DNA from: Microbacterium nymphoidis
GTDB taxonomy: Bacteria; Actinomycetota; Actinomycetes; Actinomycetales; Microbacteriaceae
Assembly: GCF_021044885.1 (NCBI RefSeq)
Contig: NZ_JAJNOD010000008.1
Coordinates: 62,001 to 126,000, forward strand
Direction of reading: 5' to 3'
Length of the DNA: 64,000 nucleotides
A program made the translations under genes and the position numbers. The number at the start of each line of letters is the position of its first letter. The stretch's first letter is position 1. The notes below the pieces were generated by a model. It was not told the DNA's origin. It was given only the letters and a program-made list of their open reading frames with translations, and made no database searches. This document shows, one piece after another, positions 43,641 to 53,118 of this stretch.

Positions 43641-43789
43641 TCCTCGATGCTGACCATCACAGATGAGCACCGGATGTCGCCGTGGTGAACAGACGGTGCC
43701 GTCTGGCCCTCTCCGCTGAGGCGGGCAGCTGAGGCCCTCGACGCAACCCGTGCGAATCGGCGGAGGCCATGCGGGAGAATCGAAGAATC

Positions 43790-46288
43790 ATGACTGCTGC
43801 GCCGCTGGATCCCTCCGCCCTCCGCATCGACGGCGCCGCGCCCGAACCCGACGCGATCTACGAAGCCTTCGTCACCTGGGCCGAGTCGACCGGCCTCTCC
43901 CTCTACCCCGCCCAGGACGAGGCGGTCATCGAGATCGTCTCCGGCAACAACCTCATCCTGTCCACGCCCACCGGCACGGGAAAGTCACTCGTCGCCATCG
44001 GCGCGCACTTCGCCGCGATGGCCGATGGTCGTCGCACCTACTACACCGCACCGATCAAAGCGCTGGTGAGCGAGAAGTTCTTCGCACTGGTCGATGTCTT
44101 CGGCGCGGAGAACGTGGGAATGGTGACGGGCGACTCCTCGGTGAACCCCGACGCGCCGATCATCTGCTGCACCGCGGAGATCCTCGCCAACCTCGCGCTG
44201 CGCGGCGGCTCGGACGCCGCGGTGGGACAAGTGGTGATGGACGAGTTCCACTTCTATGCCGACCCCGATCGCGGCTGGGCCTGGCAGGTGCCGATTCTCG
44301 AGCTGCCGCAGGCGCAGTTCGTCCTGTTGTCGGCCACGCTCGGTGACGTCACCGACCTCGCCGCCGACCTCACGCGCCGCACCGGCAGAGAGACCGCTGT
44401 CGTCACCGGTGTGGAGCGCCCGGTCCCCCTGCACTTCTTCTATGAGACGGCGCCGATCCACGAGACCATCGAGGAGCTGCTGCACACCGACCGCGCACCG
44501 GTCTACATCGTGCACTTCTCCCAGGCGGCCGCGATGGAACGCGCGCAGGCTCTGTTGTCGGCGAAGATCGCCAGCCGCGAGGAACGCGACGCCATCGGCG
44601 AGCTGATCGCCGGATTCCGCTTCACGACGAGCTTCGGGAAGACCCTCAGCAAGTTCCTCCGCGCCGGCATCGGCGTGCATCATGCGGGCATGCTGCCCAA
44701 GTACCGGCGACTCGTCGAGCAGCTCGCCCAGCGGGGATTGCTCAAGGTGATCTGTGGCACCGATACGCTCGGCGTCGGAATCAACGTCCCGATCCGCACC
44801 GTGCTGCTGACGGCGCTCACCAAGTACGACGGAACCCGGATGCGCCAGCTGAACGCGCGCGAGTTCCACCAGATCGCGGGACGCGCGGGACGGGCCGGCT
44901 ACGACACCGCAGGCACGGTGATGGTGCAGGCTCCCGAGCACGAGACGGAGAATCTCGCGGCGATCAAGAAGGCGGGGGACGACCCGAAGAAGAAGCGCAA
45001 GATCATTCGCAAGAAAGCCCCCGAGGGTTTCGTCTCCTGGGGTGAGCCCTCGTTCCAGAAGCTCATCGGTTCGCAGCCGGAGACTCTCGGCAGCAGCATG
45101 CAGATCACCAGCGCGATGCTCCTGAACGTGATCGGCCGAGGCGGCGATGTGGTGGGAGCGGTGCGTTCGCTCGTGTTCGACAACCACGAGCCGCGACACC
45201 GCCAGTATGAGCTCGCCCGCCGCGCGCTCGGCATCTACCGCACGCTGCGCGAGTCGGAGGTGGTGGAGGCGGGTCCGGACGGCCAGCCCCGGCTCACCGT
45301 GGATCTGCAACCCCACTTCGCCCTCAACCAGCCGCTGTCCCCCTATGCGCTCGCCGCCTTCTCGCTGTTGGATCCGGAGTCGGCCACCTATGCACTGGAC
45401 ATGATCTCCATCGTCGAATCCACGCTGGACGATCCGCGAGCCATCCTGAATCAGCAGGAGTTCCGTGCCCGGGGCGAGGCGGTCGCGGCGATGAAGGCCG
45501 AGGGCATCGAGTACGAGGAGCGCATGGAGCTGCTTGAGCAGATCACCTATCCGAAGCCCCTCGAAGAGCTGCTCGCGGCAACGTTCGAGACATTCGCGTC
45601 GGCCCAGCCCTGGGTGCGCGATTTCGAGCTGCACCCCAAATCCGTCGTGCGCGACATGTATGAACGAGCCATGTCGTTCGGCGAGTACGTCGCGTTCTAC
45701 CAGATCGCGCGCAGTGAGGGCGTCGTGCTGCGCTACCTCTCCGATGCGTACCGAGCCGCCCGGCAGACCATCCCCGATGAGCTCAAGAACGAAGAGCTCT
45801 GGGACATCATCGAGTGGCTCGGTGAACTGGTGCGCCAGGTGGACTCGTCGCTGCTGGACGAGTGGGAGCAGCTCGTCTCGCCGACGACCACGGAGGATGA
45901 CGACACCCCCATCGTCCCGCCGGCTCCGAAGCGGCTCACCGCGAACACCCGTGCTTTCCGCATCCTGGTGCGCAACGAGTTGTTCCGGCGCGTCCAGCTG
46001 GCGGCGCGCGAGGACATGGCCGCGCTGGCGGAACTGGACCCCGGCTTCGACTGGGAGGGTGCGCTCGACGGCTACTACGCCGAGCACGACACCATCGGCA
46101 CCGGCCCCGACGCGCGCAGCGCCGCGATGCTCCTGTTTGAGGAAGGCGCCTCCGAATGGCGCGTGCGCCAGATCATCGAGGACCCGGCGGGAGATCACGA
46201 TTGGGGGATCTCCGCGGTGGTCGACCTCGCAGCGTCGGATGAGGCCGGCGCTGCCGTCCTGCAGCTGAGTGCGGTGGATCGCCTGTAG
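43790..46288 (+). CDS. Ski2/Mtr4-like DEAD/DEAH-box helicase (DUF3516 type)
   Basis: An 832-residue superfamily 2 helicase. Motif I is STPTGTGKSL, motif II is VMDEFHFYAD (DEFH rather than DEVH), motif III LLSATLGD, motif V GTDTLGVGINVP, motif VI HQIAGRAGRAGYD. A C-terminal helical region of about 350 residues follows, with a basic stretch KKKRKIIRKKAPEGF between. Such proteins are common in actinobacteria and probably act on RNA or in RNA decay. Of two in-frame ATG codons, 43790 is preferred because GGAGG is too close to the one at 43769. Confidence 0.85.
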   Translation: MTAAPLDPSALRIDGAAPEPDAIYEAFVTWAESTGLSLYPAQDEAVIEIVSGNNLILSTPTGTGKSLVAIGAHFAAMADGRRTYYTAPIKALVSEKFFALVDVFGAENVGMVTGDSSVNPDAPIICCTAEILANLALRGGSDAAVGQVVMDEFHFYADPDRGWAWQVPILELPQAQFVLLSATLGDVTDLAADLTRRTGRETAVVTGVERPVPLHFFYETAPIHETIEELLHTDRAPVYIVHFSQAAAMERAQALLSAKIASREERDAIGELIAGFRFTTSFGKTLSKFLRAGIGVHHAGMLPKYRRLVEQLAQRGLLKVICGTDTLGVGINVPIRTVLLTALTKYDGTRMRQLNAREFHQIAGRAGRAGYDTAGTVMVQAPEHETENLAAIKKAGDDPKKKRKIIRKKAPEGFVSWGEPSFQKLIGSQPETLGSSMQITSAMLLNVIGRGGDVVGAVRSLVFDNHEPRHRQYELARRALGIYRTLRESEVVEAGPDGQPRLTVDLQPHFALNQPLSPYALAAFSLLDPESATYALDMISIVESTLDDPRAILNQQEFRARGEAVAAMKAEGIEYEERMELLEQITYPKPLEELLAATFETFASAQPWVRDFELHPKSVVRDMYERAMSFGEYVAFYQIARSEGVVLRYLSDAYRAARQTIPDELKNEELWDIIEWLGELVRQVDSSLLDEWEQLVSPTTTEDDDTPIVPPAPKRLTANTRAFRILVRNELFRRVQLAAREDMAALAELDPGFDWEGALDGYYAEHDTIGTGPDARSAAMLLFEEGASEWRVRQIIEDPAGDHDWGISAVVDLAASDEAGAAVLQLSAVDRL

Positions 46289-46375
46289 CGAGAAGGGCGT
46301 CGGCGAAAGAACTCCCCTCTCTTCCTCGACCGAGCTCCCCGCGACGCTCTTGTGGCCACTCGCGGAGGACAGACC

Positions 46376-46402
46376 TTGGATTCTTTACACCGAACGTAAA
46401 CT
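46376..46402 (+). promoter_or_regulatory. Possible promoter of the 34-residue ORF
   Basis: TTGGAT (46376-46381) and TAAACT (46397-46402), 15 bp apart, in a locally AT-rich patch within the 242-bp gap between the helicase and the small ORF. The spacing is short. Nothing else was seen in the gap. Confidence 0.35.
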
Positions 46403-46530
46403 GCGTCGTGTTTTGCCGCCTGAACCCCACCCATCCGTGCACCACCGGCGGGATCCTGGAAGGGATTCAACCGCGGGCCGTGCCGATGATGGCACCCGCG
46501 CGACACACACCACAACGCAGGAGCCACATC

Positions 46531-46635
46531 ATGGACCGCAGCACCACCACTTTCGACGCAGACGCCCTCGACTTCGCCGCCACGCCGGCGTGGTACGACC
46601 GTCACCCCTCGCAGGCTGAGGGCGCCGACTTCTGA
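46531..46635 (+). CDS. 34-residue small protein
   Basis: Starts MDRSTTTFDADALDFAATPA and ends DRHPSQAEGADF. CAGGAG lies seven bases before the ATG, a possible promoter is about 130 bp upstream and a hairpin terminator starts 15 bases after the stop, so it looks like a complete small transcription unit. It is acidic and soluble, with one Trp. No family recognised. Coding status rests on these signals; it is too short to judge codon bias. Confidence 0.6.
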   Translation: MDRSTTTFDADALDFAATPAWYDRHPSQAEGADF

Positions 46636-46649
46636 GTCGCCCCCACGAC

Positions 46650-46687
46650 ACAGCGCCCGCCGCCTCACCGGAGGCGACGGGCGCTGT
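46650..46687 (+). terminator. Terminator after the 34-residue ORF
   Basis: Stem 46650-46666 with 46671-46687 (17 positions, one C-A mismatch, loop ACCG), 15 bases behind the stop codon. Confidence 0.78.
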
Positions 46688-46710
46688 GCTGTTGCGGGGG
46701 CCGGAACATG

Positions 46711-46744
46711 CCGAAGGCGGCAGCCAGATGGCTGCCGCCTTCGG
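46711..46744 (-). terminator. Terminator after the LPTTG surface-protein gene
   Basis: Perfect 16-bp inverted repeat (46711-46726 with 46729-46744) 15 bases beyond the stop codon of the minus-strand gene. Confidence 0.82.
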
Positions 46745-46758
46745 TGCGATCTCCTCGA

Positions 46759-49700
46759 TCAGGCCTTCGAGCCCTGACGACGGATGATCATGAGTGCACC
46801 AGCACCGAGCAGGAACAGGAGCGCTGCTGCGCCCACCAGGCCGCTGACATCGGGCGCACCCGTGGTCGGCAGCGTGGCAGCGCAGGCCGCGGTGCGGAAC
46901 TTCGTCGCCGGACCCTCGACGCCGTCGCGGGTCTGGGTCGCCGAGTAGTCCGTGCCGCACGCGAGCTTCGAGATGTTGATGCTCCAGGCACCCTTCGCAT
47001 CCACCGTGCCGCTCGCGACCTTCTTGCCGTCCTTGTCGCGGATGGTGACCGTCGCCGTGGCCTCGCCCGTTCCCGACACCGTCTCCTTGGTCACCTCGGT
47101 GACGATCGGAGCGGTGGGGACGGTCGGAGTCACCGCGCAGTCAGCGGTGGTGATGGAGGTCGGGGCGCTCTCGACGCCGTCGACGATCTGCACCACGGCG
47201 TAGGTGGTTCCGCACTGCAGGCCGTCGACCGACCAGCTGCCGTCGGCCTGAGCTGTGGTGGTGGCCACGACCTTGCCGTCGGCGTCGCGGATCTCGATGA
47301 CGGCTCCCGGGAGGCCGGTGCCTTCGGCGCCGTCATCGGTGATGGTCGTCACCAGCGGGGCGCCCGGCACGCCGGGCTCGACGCAGTCGGCGGTCGAGAA
47401 CGGCGTCTCAGCGCTGTCCACACCATCCACGATCTGCACCACGGTGTAATCCGTGCCGCACTCCAGACCGGCAACCGTCCAGCTACCGTCGGCAGCGACC
47501 GTCGCCGTACCCACGACCGTGCCGTCCGCGTCACGAACCTCAACAGCGGCGGCCGGCGTGCCCGTACCCGCAGCAGCGGTCTCCGTGGTGGAGGTCACCA
47601 CCGGAGCCGTGGGCGCGACGGCACAGTCGGCGGTCGAGAACGGCGTCTCAGCGCTGTCCACACCATCCACGATCTGCACCACGGTGTAATCCGTGCCGCA
47701 CTCCAGACCGGCAACCGTCCAGCTACCGTCGGCAGCGACCGTCGCCGTACCCACGACCGTGCCGTCCGCGTCACGAACCTCAACAGCGGCGGCCGGCGTG
47801 CCGGTACCCTCGGCGGTCGTCTCGGTGGTCTCGGTGACGACCGGGGCGGGCGGGGCGACCACGATGTTCTTGTCGATGCTCGAATACTGCGAGGTGTTGC
47901 CGTTCGCATCGACGGTCTGCACACGGAGGTAACCCGAGGTGTGTGCGGTACCGATCGTGACCTTCTGGCCCGGCGTGACGTTGTCGATCGTGCCCAGGTA
48001 CTCCTCGGCGTGATTGTCAGCGGTCCAGTACACGTGCAGCGTGACCGGAGCCACGGCCGCGTTGTTGCCTGCCTCCGGCGCCGGCTGGGTGGCCGTGAAG
48101 CTTGCCGTGGTGCCGTTGTAGATGACGCTCTCGGCTCGGAACGTCTGAACGCGGTTGTTCACACCGGCGCGGTCGTTCCACACGAACCAGTAGCCGAGGT
48201 TCTCGGTCTCCGGGTCGAAGCTGCCGCGGGTGTTGGGGCCAAACGTGTTGCCGGTGATCCTCGCCTTACCCAGGGCGTTGTCCGTGATCGGAGCCTGCGT
48301 AGCAATCGCCGGGTTGCCGCCGAAGCCATCCACGCTGTTGTTCACAACGCTCCAGCCGACGTTCGCGTCGGCGCTGGCAGCGCCCGCCTCCGCCCACAGG
48401 TACACCGCCCAGTGGTTGGCCATATTGGCAGGCAGGTCCACGTTGTCGCCGCGGTCGAGGTGCTGGATGAACTCGTTGTCGCTCACCGTGTTACCGGCAC
48501 CGGGCGCCACGATCGCGACGGCCGAGCGGCTGACGTCGGCGTAGAAGTCGTGGAATCGGTTGTCCGTGATCGCCACGTCCTGAGCATCCGCGCCCTGGAC
48601 GCGCACGGCGTCGACAGCCCAGACCGTGTCGAAGAAGTTGTTCGACACGGTCACGTTGTCGTTCACAGCCGTACCGGACAGCCCGAGGCTCAGCGCCGCA
48701 CCGTTCGGCTCGCGCGTCTCGGTGAACGTGTTCCCGTCGAACAGCGCATCCGTGATGGTGCCGTTCATGAGGATGCCGCGCGTGAACGTGGCGGTGTTGT
48801 TGGTGTAGTCCAGACCGGTCCACGTGCCGCTGTTCGCACCGATGATGCGCGAGAGCGGCTGGGTACGGGAGACGCCGGTGAAGGTGTTGCCGTCGAACAC
48901 GGTGTCGGTGAACGACGAGGTGTTGCCGTAGCCACCCTCGAACATGACGACGTTGCGCTCGGGGCCGGTACCCTGCGTCATCGTGTTGTCGCTGAACGTG
49001 AGGCCCGTGGTGGTGACCGCCGGGTTGATGTAGAAGCTCGGCGAGGTGGAGCTCTCGTCCGCCGCGCCGAAGTCGCTGTTGGTGATGGTGAGACCGTTGA
49101 CGACGGCGCCGTCCTCGATGTCGATGTGGCCGTAGCCGGATTCGACACCGCGGCTGGTGATGTTGTCGATGGTGATGTTGGTCACTGTGGTGGGGTTCGC
49201 CTGGGATCCGTCGATGAGGATCGAGGACCACCACTGGCTGACGAAGGTGCTGTTGGTGATCGAGACATCGCTCGCGCCGTTCAGCAGCGCGACGCCGACC
49301 TCGGCGATCGGGCCCTCCGCGTCGTCGAAGGTCATATTGTCGACGGACACGTTGGTGCCGTCGATGGCGAGGCCCGCCGCACCGGCCTTGAGCTTGTCCA
49401 GGTTGGAGAGCGTGACGTTGTCCGAGTGGACGTAGATGCCGGCGAAATCCGCATCCGTCGTGGTGTCGATGCCGTCGAGATTCGTGAAATCGATGTCGAC
49501 GGGAACGTCTGCGTCGATGAGATAGCGTGCGCCCAGGGCACCCGCGAGCTCGTTTCCGACGCCGATCGGCTGATCCCACATCTTGCACACCGACCCGGGA
49601 TGCATGATCGGACCGGTGTCGGCGAGCGCCGCGTCGAAGACGATCTCCACGCCGTCGGGGTTGGTGGAGGCGTTCGCTGCGGCGAGAGCCGCACCGAAGG

Positions 49701-49884
49701 ATCCCGGGTCCTGACAGTTGGTGAGGTTGGTGACCGTGATCACGTCTTCTGCGGCGTGGGCGGCGGTGACGGGCAGGATGACGCCGGCGAATACGGTGGC
49801 GAATCCGGCGGCAGCCGCACCAGACCGCTTCAGAATCGTGCGGCGCCCCTGCGCGCGTTCTCGTTTCGGGACCTGGTGGCTCAC
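46759..49884 (-). CDS. LPxTG-anchored beta-helix and Ig-repeat surface protein
   Basis: A 1041-residue wall protein. GTG 49884 has AAAGGAAG five bases upstream and opens a long signal peptide (cleavage near AHA-AE, residue 45). Residues about 45-570 look like a right-handed parallel beta-helix, with many 'FDGNTFTxV' and 'VSDNEF' turns. A linker domain and four Ig-like repeats of about 78 residues follow (about 680-998, each with GTxxxxVxIRDxDGxxVxxxT), then LPTTG at 1005, a helix and RRQGSKA. Repeats one and two are nearly identical at DNA level. It is probably an adhesin or polysaccharide-binding protein. The sortase is elsewhere. Confidence 0.86.
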   Translation of the reverse strand: MSHQVPKRERAQGRRTILKRSGAAAAGFATVFAGVILPVTAAHAAEDVITVTNLTNCQDPGSFGAALAAANASTNPDGVEIVFDAALADTGPIMHPGSVCKMWDQPIGVGNELAGALGARYLIDADVPVDIDFTNLDGIDTTTDADFAGIYVHSDNVTLSNLDKLKAGAAGLAIDGTNVSVDNMTFDDAEGPIAEVGVALLNGASDVSITNSTFVSQWWSSILIDGSQANPTTVTNITIDNITSRGVESGYGHIDIEDGAVVNGLTITNSDFGAADESSTSPSFYINPAVTTTGLTFSDNTMTQGTGPERNVVMFEGGYGNTSSFTDTVFDGNTFTGVSRTQPLSRIIGANSGTWTGLDYTNNTATFTRGILMNGTITDALFDGNTFTETREPNGAALSLGLSGTAVNDNVTVSNNFFDTVWAVDAVRVQGADAQDVAITDNRFHDFYADVSRSAVAIVAPGAGNTVSDNEFIQHLDRGDNVDLPANMANHWAVYLWAEAGAASADANVGWSVVNNSVDGFGGNPAIATQAPITDNALGKARITGNTFGPNTRGSFDPETENLGYWFVWNDRAGVNNRVQTFRAESVIYNGTTASFTATQPAPEAGNNAAVAPVTLHVYWTADNHAEEYLGTIDNVTPGQKVTIGTAHTSGYLRVQTVDANGNTSQYSSIDKNIVVAPPAPVVTETTETTAEGTGTPAAAVEVRDADGTVVGTATVAADGSWTVAGLECGTDYTVVQIVDGVDSAETPFSTADCAVAPTAPVVTSTTETAAAGTGTPAAAVEVRDADGTVVGTATVAADGSWTVAGLECGTDYTVVQIVDGVDSAETPFSTADCVEPGVPGAPLVTTITDDGAEGTGLPGAVIEIRDADGKVVATTTAQADGSWSVDGLQCGTTYAVVQIVDGVESAPTSITTADCAVTPTVPTAPIVTEVTKETVSGTGEATATVTIRDKDGKKVASGTVDAKGAWSINISKLACGTDYSATQTRDGVEGPATKFRTAACAATLPTTGAPDVSGLVGAAALLFLLGAGALMIIRRQGSKA
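47384..47802 (-). repeat. 179-bp perfect direct repeat inside the LPTTG gene
   Basis: 47384-47562 is identical to 47624-47802, at an offset of exactly 240 bp (80 codons, one Ig unit). The other two Ig repeats of the gene are much more different, so this copy is recent or kept alike by gene conversion. Confidence 0.95.
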
Positions 49885-50076
49885 TGACGCTTCCTTTCGA
49901 CAAGCGTGTCACCACAAACCGGCCCTCGCGCACGCGCGAAGAACGGAAGATCTATTCAGGCCCCTGAGACCGGCAACTGTCACAGAGAGAGGGTGCGGGG
50001 ACACGCTGGGTAATTCGAGTTGCCTCACATGAATCTTGCAGAGCCCCGGACCGCTGCGTGTACTGACCACAGCGGA

Positions 50077-50098
50077 ATGACCCCAAACTAGGGGTCAT
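50077..50098 (-). terminator. Hairpin after the SDR gene
   Basis: ATGACCCC (50077-50084) pairs with GGGGTCAT (50091-50098), loop AAACTA, just beyond the stop codon of the minus-strand SDR gene and in the leader region of the LPTTG gene (49885-50103). No other element was identified in that leader. Confidence 0.6.
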
Positions 50099-50103
50099 AC
50101 ACA

Positions 50104-51615
50104 TCACCACGGATGCGGCTTGTAGTCCTTCAGGAATACGCCGTAGAGATCCTCACCCGCGACGCCTCGCACGACCGGGTCGTACACGCGAGCGGCGCCG
50201 TCCACGAGGTCCAGCGGAGCGTGGAAGCCCTCCTCGGCGAGGCGCACCTTCGTGAAGTGCGGACGCTCGTCGGTGATCCAGCCGGTGTCCACCGCCGTCA
50301 TCAGGATTCCGTCCGACTCGAACATCTCGCCCGCCGATGTCCGCGTGAGCATGTTCAGCGCGGCCTTCGCCATGTTGGTGTGCGGGTGGCCGGGCCCCTT
50401 GTAGCGGCGGGCGAACTGGCCCTCCATCGCCGAGACGTTCACCACGTACGACCGTCCGGCCGCGGCCATCGCGGGGCGGAGCCGGTTGATGAGGATGAAG
50501 GGAGCCGTGGTGTTGCACAGCTGCACTTCCAGCATCTCGAGCGGATCCACGTCGCCGATGTTCTGCACCCAGGTGTTCACGCGCTCCACGTCGGGCACGA
50601 GGCCGCCCGCGTCAATCGCAGTGCCGTCGTGGTGCTTGGCGAGCGAGGAGGAACCGGGCGCCATCGCGAGGCGCGTGAGCTCGTCCGCCGTGATCGCCGG
50701 TGCACCGACGCCCACCGTGCCTGCCAGGGAGGCCACCGACAGCAACGGGTGCTCGGACACCGAGGCCTGCAGCGCATGCGGGTGCAGGTCGTTGGTATGA
50801 CCGAAGGTCTCCATCTCCGGCAGGGGTCCATCCGGAAGCGGCTGCAGCTCGGCGTCCGCGAGGAGCGAGTACGCGCCCGGCGACCGGCGGACGGTCTGGG
50901 CGGCGTTGTTGATCAGGATGTCGAGCGTCCCCTGCGCCGCCACCGAGTCCGCCAGCCCCATCACCTGGGCGGGGTCTCGCAGATCGATGCCCACCACGCG
51001 CAGCCGGTGCAGCCAGTCGGCGGAGTCCTCCAGCGCCGAGAACCGCCGCACGGCGTCACGAGGGAAGCGCGTGGTGATGGTCAGGTGAGCACCATCGCGC
51101 AGCAGGCGCAACGCGATGTGCATGCCGATCTTTGCACGGCCGCCCGTGAGCAGCGCGCGCTTGCCCGTGAGGTCGGCCCGTGCGTCACGACGGCTGTGGT
51201 TGAAGGCAGCGCACTCCGGGCACAGCTGGTGGTAGAAGGCGTCGACCCGCGTGTACGGCTGCTTGCAGATGTAACAGTTGCGGGGTTTGCGCAGCTCACC
51301 GGCGGAGGGTGCGGCCGTGCGCGTGGAGATGTCGATACCGCGGGTCTCGTCGTCGATGCGGTCGGGCGAGCCGGTCGCCGTCGCGGCCACCACGGCGCGG
51401 TCGGCCTCCGCGATGGACTCGCGGATCTCCTTGCGCCGGGCCCGCTTGTGCGCGCGGAACATCCCCGCTGTGGCGCGCCGAACGCGGATGAAGTCGGGGT
51501 GCTCCGGATCGAGCTCGGTGGTCTGCGCGAGCACGCGCAGCGCGATCTCGAGTTCTTCGGGGTCAAGGCCCGATTCGGGGGCGCGCTCGGACTCGACGGA
51601 ATCAGGGGTGGACAC
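50104..51615 (-). CDS. SDR-family protein with N-terminal zinc ribbon and atypical active site
   Basis: A 503-residue protein. Residues 114-135 hold two Cys pairs (C114, C117, C132, C135), a small zinc ribbon. A short-chain dehydrogenase fold follows: TGGRAKIG at 157-164 for NAD(P), LINNAAQ near 234-240 and Ser395 in VNVSAMEG. The catalytic Tyr-x3-Lys is altered: Lys417 is present but the Tyr position is Thr413 (HTNMAK). A nearby Tyr405 might substitute. The family is known to me only as uncharacterised SDR-like proteins of actinobacteria and fungi. It is transcribed alone. Confidence 0.8.
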   Translation of the reverse strand: MSTPDSVESERAPESGLDPEELEIALRVLAQTTELDPEHPDFIRVRRATAGMFRAHKRARRKEIRESIAEADRAVVAATATGSPDRIDDETRGIDISTRTAAPSAGELRKPRNCYICKQPYTRVDAFYHQLCPECAAFNHSRRDARADLTGKRALLTGGRAKIGMHIALRLLRDGAHLTITTRFPRDAVRRFSALEDSADWLHRLRVVGIDLRDPAQVMGLADSVAAQGTLDILINNAAQTVRRSPGAYSLLADAELQPLPDGPLPEMETFGHTNDLHPHALQASVSEHPLLSVASLAGTVGVGAPAITADELTRLAMAPGSSSLAKHHDGTAIDAGGLVPDVERVNTWVQNIGDVDPLEMLEVQLCNTTAPFILINRLRPAMAAAGRSYVVNVSAMEGQFARRYKGPGHPHTNMAKAALNMLTRTSAGEMFESDGILMTAVDTGWITDERPHFTKVRLAEEGFHAPLDLVDGAARVYDPVVRGVAGEDLYGVFLKDYKPHPW

Positions 51616-51774
51616 CCGTCGATTCTAGGCGGGGAGCCTGGACGAACGGCCGCGCGGCATCGAGACCCGTGCCGAATGCATCACCGTGGATCGGGGTGAA
51701 CGACGTGTGAACTTCACAGGGCGGTCCACGAAAATCGCCGCGGGCGCTCGCGGTGCAGGAGAACACTTGCCGAC

Positions 51775-52962
51775 GTGACCGCCGAACTACTGATCCTGAT
51801 CCTCGTGATCGTCACCGCCGTGGGCTTCGATTTCACCAACGGATTCCACGACACCGGGAACGCGATGGCGACCTCGATCGCCACCGGCGCGCTGAAGCCG
51901 AAGGTCGCCGTGACCCTGTCCGCCGTGCTCAATCTGGTGGGCGCGTTCCTGTCCGTGGAGGTGGCCGCCACCATCACGAAGGACGTGCTCACGATCCAGA
52001 CGGCGGAGGGTTCGCTGGTTCCCGGGTTGTCGGCGGAGACCGCGATGATCATCATCTTCTCGGGCCTCGTGGGAGGCATCCTCTGGAACCTGCTCACCTG
52101 GCTTCTGGGGCTGCCGTCCAGCTCCTCCCACGCGCTGTTCGGCGGCCTCATCGGGGCAGGCATCGCGGGTGCCGCCACCGTCAACTGGGCCGGCATCCTC
52201 GGCAAGATCATCATCCCGGCCTTCCTGTCGCCGGTCATCGCCTGTGCGGTCGCCGCGGTCGGAACATGGCTGATCTACGCGATCACCGCCCGGGTCCATG
52301 CCAAGCACCGCGATGTGGGGTTCCGCTGGGGCCAGATCGGCACGGCTTCGCTCGTGTCACTGGCACACGGCACGGGCGATGCGCAGAAGACCATGGGTGT
52401 CATTGCGCTCGCCCTCATCGCTCACGGAGCCCTCACCACGGAGCAGATCCATGCGGAGGGGCTGCCGATCTGGATCATCTTCGTCTGCGGCATCGCGATC
52501 GCCCTCGGCACCTACATGGGGGGCTGGCGCATCATCCGCACACTCGGTAAGGGCCTCGTCGAAATCGACTCGCCGCAGGGTATGGCCGCAGAAGCCGCAT
52601 CCGCCTCGATCATCCTGACCTCGTCGGCGATGGGCATGGCGCTGTCGACCACCCACGTGGCGACCGGCTCGATCCTCGGATCCGGCGTGGGCAAGCCTGG
52701 TGCCACGGTGCGCTGGGGGGTCGCCGGCCGGATGGCCACGGCATGGCTGATCACGATGCCCGCCGCCGCCATCGTGGGCGCCGTCTGCTACTTCATCGCC
52801 GCCGGTATCGGCGGACTCCCGGGGGCCCTCGTGGTGTTCGCCCTGCTGCTCGCCGGCGCGAGCGCCATGTTCGTCCGCAGCCGCCGCCAGAAGGTCGACC
52901 ACAACAACGTCAACGCCGACTGGGACGGCAAGGTCGTTCCGGACGCCGCCCCCGCCCGCTGA
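51775..52962 (+). CDS. PiT-family inorganic phosphate transporter
   Basis: A 395-residue transporter with about ten membrane helices. The two PiT signature repeats are visible: GFDFTNGFHDTGNAMATSIA near the N-terminus and SLAHGTGDAQKTMGVIALAL in the second half. It moves metal-phosphate with protons or sodium. The start is GTG 51775; CAGGAG lies 13 bases upstream, a wide spacing. The stop is followed by two mini-ORFs made by tandem duplication and then by a small membrane protein, so one operon is likely. Confidence 0.92.
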   Translation: MTAELLILILVIVTAVGFDFTNGFHDTGNAMATSIATGALKPKVAVTLSAVLNLVGAFLSVEVAATITKDVLTIQTAEGSLVPGLSAETAMIIIFSGLVGGILWNLLTWLLGLPSSSSHALFGGLIGAGIAGAATVNWAGILGKIIIPAFLSPVIACAVAAVGTWLIYAITARVHAKHRDVGFRWGQIGTASLVSLAHGTGDAQKTMGVIALALIAHGALTTEQIHAEGLPIWIIFVCGIAIALGTYMGGWRIIRTLGKGLVEIDSPQGMAAEAASASIILTSSAMGMALSTTHVATGSILGSGVGKPGATVRWGVAGRMATAWLITMPAAAIVGAVCYFIAAGIGGLPGALVVFALLLAGASAMFVRSRRQKVDHNNVNADWDGKVVPDAAPAR

Positions 52963-52983
52963 GCCGGAATCGAGAAGGACGAC

Positions 52984-53031
52984 ATGTACATCGACCGGAC
53001 TGATTCACCCGCAGCGCCCACGGCCTGCTAA
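52984..53031 (+). CDS. 15-residue junction mini-ORF (first copy)
   Basis: MYIDRTDSPAAPTAC. It has the same ribosome site (GAGAAGGACGAC before ATG) as the gene at 53119, begins like that gene's product (MNID) and ends like the upstream transporter (DAAPAR). It is the direct product of a tandem duplication. It may couple translation; peptide function is not claimed. Confidence 0.5.
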   Translation: MYIDRTDSPAAPTAC

Positions 53032-53050
53032 CCGGAATCGAGAGGACGAC

Positions 53051-53098
53051 ATGAACATCGACCGGACTGATTCACCCGCAGCACCCACGGCCCGCTAA
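53051..53098 (+). CDS. 15-residue junction mini-ORF (second copy)
   Basis: MNIDRTDSPAAPTAR. Same design as the first copy, with one A lost from its SD region. Its first four residues are identical to the product of the gene at 53119 and its last residues AAPTAR mirror the transporter end AAPAR. Confidence 0.5.
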   Translation: MNIDRTDSPAAPTAR

Positions 53099-53118
53099 CC
53101 GGAATCGAGAAGGACGAC

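Noticed and set aside
46708..49887. Long plus-strand ORF opposite the LPTTG gene
   Set aside because: Its translation is rich in Arg, His, Val and Gly without domains, while the minus strand encodes a signal peptide, Ig repeats and an LPTTG signal.
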